From: CAZJDV01 sp964544865
Lineage (GTDB): Bacteria > Chloroflexota > Dehalococcoidia > Lucifugimonadales > CAJWER01
Length of the DNA: 25,851 nucleotides
Direction of reading: 5' to 3'
NCBI GenBank assembly: GCA_964544865.1
Contig: CAZJDV010000028.1
Location: 1 to 25,851, forward strand
Position numbers and translations under genes: made by a program. The notes under the pieces were generated by a model. The model saw nothing but the letters and a program-made list of their open reading frames with translations. It had not been told where the DNA came from and made no database searches. This document shows, piece after piece, positions 23,851 to 25,851 of this stretch; the stretch's first letter is position 1, and each line of letters starts with the position of its first letter.

Positions 23851-25596
23851 ATGACGAACAACCTCACTGGGTCAGGCCTGATCTCCCCCTATGGCGGGAC
23901 CCTCATCGATCTTCTGGTCCCATCCGAAGAGCGGGAAACAGTGACGGCCGAGGCGAACAGGCTACCGTCGCTGCAACTGTCGGAGCGGTCGATCTGCGAC
24001 CTTGAACTGCTCGCGACGGGCGCCTTCTCTCCTCTGGACCGATTCATGGGCGGCGCAGACCACGCCGGTGTGCTGGACGAAATGCGCCTCGCCTCCGGGC
24101 ACATCTTCCCCATACCAGTGACACTGCCCGTGGATGCCGGCCAGGACATACGCGAGGGCCAGGACGTCGCGCTGAGAGACTCTCGAAACGATCTACTGGC
24201 GGTCATGAGTGTCGAAGAGGTCTATCCGTGGGACCGCGACGAGGTGTCCACGAAGGTATTCGGCACGACCGATTCCCACCACCCTATCGTCGCCGAGATG
24301 CATCGCTGGGGAGGGCTTAACGTATCCGGAAGGCTGAGAGTGCTCAAGCTTCCGGTCCACCACGACTTCCAGGAGCTGAGACTGACGCCAGCCGAGACCA
24401 GGGCGCGGTTCGAGGCGCTCGGCCACAGCAACGTGGTCGCTTTCCAGACGCGCAATCCGCTGCATCGAGTCCACGAGGAGCTCACGAAACGAGCGGCGGA
24501 AGAGATCGGCGGCACGCTGCTGATCCACCCCGTGGTTGGGATGACAAAACCTGGCGACGTGGACCACATCACCCGGGTGCGGACCTACAAGGCCCTGACC
24601 GAGCACTACTACGAACAGGGCACCGTGCTGTTGACCCTGCTGCCCTTGGCCATGCGGATGGGCGGCCCCAGCGAGGCGCTGTGGCACGCGCTGATCCGCC
24701 GCAATTACGGCGCCAACTATCTCATCGTGGGCCGCGACCACGCCGGCCCCGGCGCCGACTCCACGGGCAAGCCATTCTATGGGCCTTACGACGCACAGGA
24801 TATCGTCCAGCGGCACAGCGGCGAGCTGGGCGTGAAAGTCGTACCGTTCAAGGAGCTGGTCTATCTGCCGGACGAGGACCGGTTCGAGGAGGTTACCAAC
24901 GTCCCGTCAGGCGTGCGGACGGCCTCGATTTCAGGCACCCAGGTCCGCGACGAGTACCTGGCCGCCGGCAAGGAATTGCCGCACTGGTTTACGCGGCCCG
25001 AGATCGCCGGGATAATGGCCGATACTTATCCGCCAAGGCACCGGCAGGGGTTATGTGTCTGGTTTACTGGCCTGAGCGGCGCCGGCAAATCGACGACCGC
25101 CGAGGTGCTTACGACGCTCCTGATGGAGCAGGGCCGTCAGGTCACGGTCCTGGACGGTGACATCGTACGGACCCACCTGTCGAAGGGCCTGGGTTTCAGC
25201 AAAGAGGACCGGGACATCAACATCAGGCGCATCGGCTATGTCGCGGCCGAGATCGTGCGCCATGGTGGCGCCGTCGTTTGTGCCGCCGTGAGCCCCTACA
25301 GGGCCACCCGAGCCGACGTGCGCAACATGATCGGCGACGGCCAATTCATCGAGGTGTTTGTCGATACGCCCCTGCAGGTCTGCGAGCAGCGCGACACGAA
25401 AGGGATGTACGCTAAAGCCAGGCGTGGCGAGATAAAGGACTTTACGGGAATCGACGATCCTTACGAGGAGCCGGAGCACCCAGAGATCAAGCTCGACACC
25501 GTAACGCTTTCGGCCGAGAGCAACGCGAGAGAGATTTTCGACCTTATCGTGAGAGAGGGCTTCGTGCGCGCCGAGCCGGCCGGGGTCGAGGCCTAG
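23851..25596 (+). CDS. Bifunctional sulfate adenylyltransferase / APS kinase
   Basis: This 581-aa fusion has an N-terminal ATP sulfurylase and a C-terminal APS kinase. The first makes APS from ATP and sulfate; the second phosphorylates APS to PAPS. The PUA-like N-domain (about 1-155) has LLATGAFSPLDRFMG. The catalytic domain (about 160-385) has QTRNPLHRVHEE (199-210), HPVVGMTKPGD and the loop GRDHAGPG. The kinase domain (about 400-575) has Walker A GLSGAGKST (407-415), LDGDIVRTHLSKGLGFSKED and the lid-region KGMYAKARRGEIKDFTGIDD. Both active sites look intact. An in-frame ATG at 23821 has no ribosome site; AAGGAG (23834-23839) supports 23851. With the APS-type CysH, the kinase half is not needed for reduction and may serve sulfation. 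A weak TAATAT (23732) is the only promoter hint in the gap. Confidence 0.93.
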   Translation: MTNNLTGSGLISPYGGTLIDLLVPSEERETVTAEANRLPSLQLSERSICDLELLATGAFSPLDRFMGGADHAGVLDEMRLASGHIFPIPVTLPVDAGQDIREGQDVALRDSRNDLLAVMSVEEVYPWDRDEVSTKVFGTTDSHHPIVAEMHRWGGLNVSGRLRVLKLPVHHDFQELRLTPAETRARFEALGHSNVVAFQTRNPLHRVHEELTKRAAEEIGGTLLIHPVVGMTKPGDVDHITRVRTYKALTEHYYEQGTVLLTLLPLAMRMGGPSEALWHALIRRNYGANYLIVGRDHAGPGADSTGKPFYGPYDAQDIVQRHSGELGVKVVPFKELVYLPDEDRFEEVTNVPSGVRTASISGTQVRDEYLAAGKELPHWFTRPEIAGIMADTYPPRHRQGLCVWFTGLSGAGKSTTAEVLTTLLMEQGRQVTVLDGDIVRTHLSKGLGFSKEDRDINIRRIGYVAAEIVRHGGAVVCAAVSPYRATRADVRNMIGDGQFIEVFVDTPLQVCEQRDTKGMYAKARRGEIKDFTGIDDPYEEPEHPEIKLDTVTLSAESNAREIFDLIVREGFVRAEPAGVEA

Positions 25597-25757
25597 CCAC
25601 CCTCCCCCGACGATTGTCCGTGGCATGACACCGATCTCCGCGGGAGCGTTTCTTATCTCCCCCGTGCGGTCCCCATATTTGTGCGCCCACCACATTTCGG
25701 GCCAACCCATGTAATATGGGGCACGTGGACGTAGATCCACTCGAAGGGAGCTCCGGA

Positions 25758-25851
25758 ATGGAAGATGAACATCCAGATCTGCTGATTCGCGCCGGAAGGG
25801 TCTTTTGCGCGGAAACAGGAATCGATGGCCCCGGCGCGGTCGCGGTCCGTG
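25758..25851 (+). CDS. Amidohydrolase-like protein, N-terminus only
   Basis: The reading frame from the ATG at 25758 gives MEDEHPDLLIRAGRVFCAET and continues GIDGPGAVAVR to the window edge. This is the usual opening beta-sandwich of dihydroorotase/amidohydrolase proteins (LLIRxGRV, then xxGPGAVAVRDGxI). The Shine-Dalgarno AAGGGAG (25744-25750) lies 7 nt upstream. The metal site is beyond the window, so the class cannot be fixed. The 161-nt gap before it has a CCCAT/ATGGG hairpin (about 25706-25720) covering a TAATAT. Confidence 0.6.
   Translation, partial: MEDEHPDLLIRAGRVFCAETGIDGPGAVAVR

Overview
This 25.9-kb, GC-rich window looks like bacterial chromosome, most likely Chloroflexota near the Dehalococcoidia/SAR202 lineages. 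That placement is inference. It rests on a DnaJ-HspR pair, SecA with a C-terminal zinc motif, CoaBC and CoaX of that style, several imidazolonepropionase-like amidohydrolases, a fumarylacetoacetate-hydrolase-type enzyme, and intergenic inverted repeats of the TTCGACAAGCTCAG and GTCATTCTGAG types. I see no rRNA, intact tRNA, insertion sequence, phage gene or CRISPR array.

Layout. 0.2-1.4 kb: dnaJ-like/hspR stress operon behind an extended -10 promoter with a HAIR-like inverted repeat. 1.4-1.76 kb: repeat-rich gap. 1.76-5.0 kb: PH-domain membrane protein and two tandem paralogous amidohydrolases. 5.0-6.3 kb (minus): a MoeB/ThiF-type E1 enzyme preceded by a strong promoter and about 310 nt of highly structured, probably untranslated RNA. 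6.4-8.7 kb: divergent FAH-family enzyme and glutamate dehydrogenase. 8.7-11.3 kb: repeats plus coaX and coaBC (coenzyme A synthesis). 11.3-13.8 kb (minus): a TPR lipoprotein and a broken CSLREA/IPTL-CTERM surface-protein gene. 14.1-16.8 kb: valS. 16.8-22.5 kb (minus): an unknown gene translationally coupled to a shortened polX, then secA and prs. 22.6-25.6 kb (plus): an assimilatory sulfate unit, with an APS reductase behind an attenuator-like leader followed by a fused ATP sulfurylase/APS kinase. The window ends inside a third amidohydrolase-like gene.

How the genes work together. Most are housekeeping: protein folding and export, tRNA charging, CoA, PRPP, nitrogen and sulfur assimilation. 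Sat-CysC makes APS (and PAPS), and CysH reduces APS to sulfite. The MoeB/ThiF protein probably activates a sulfur-carrier protein encoded elsewhere.

The most novel-looking material is non-coding or damaged: (i) the minus-strand structured RNA at about 5917-6228; (ii) the terminator-bearing leader of cysH at about 22695-22871; (iii) a PolX lacking its polymerase palm and half of its PHP domain, coupled to an unrecognised protein; and (iv) a surface-protein gene broken at a possible microhomology junction. No multi-gene defence or biosynthetic system is evident.
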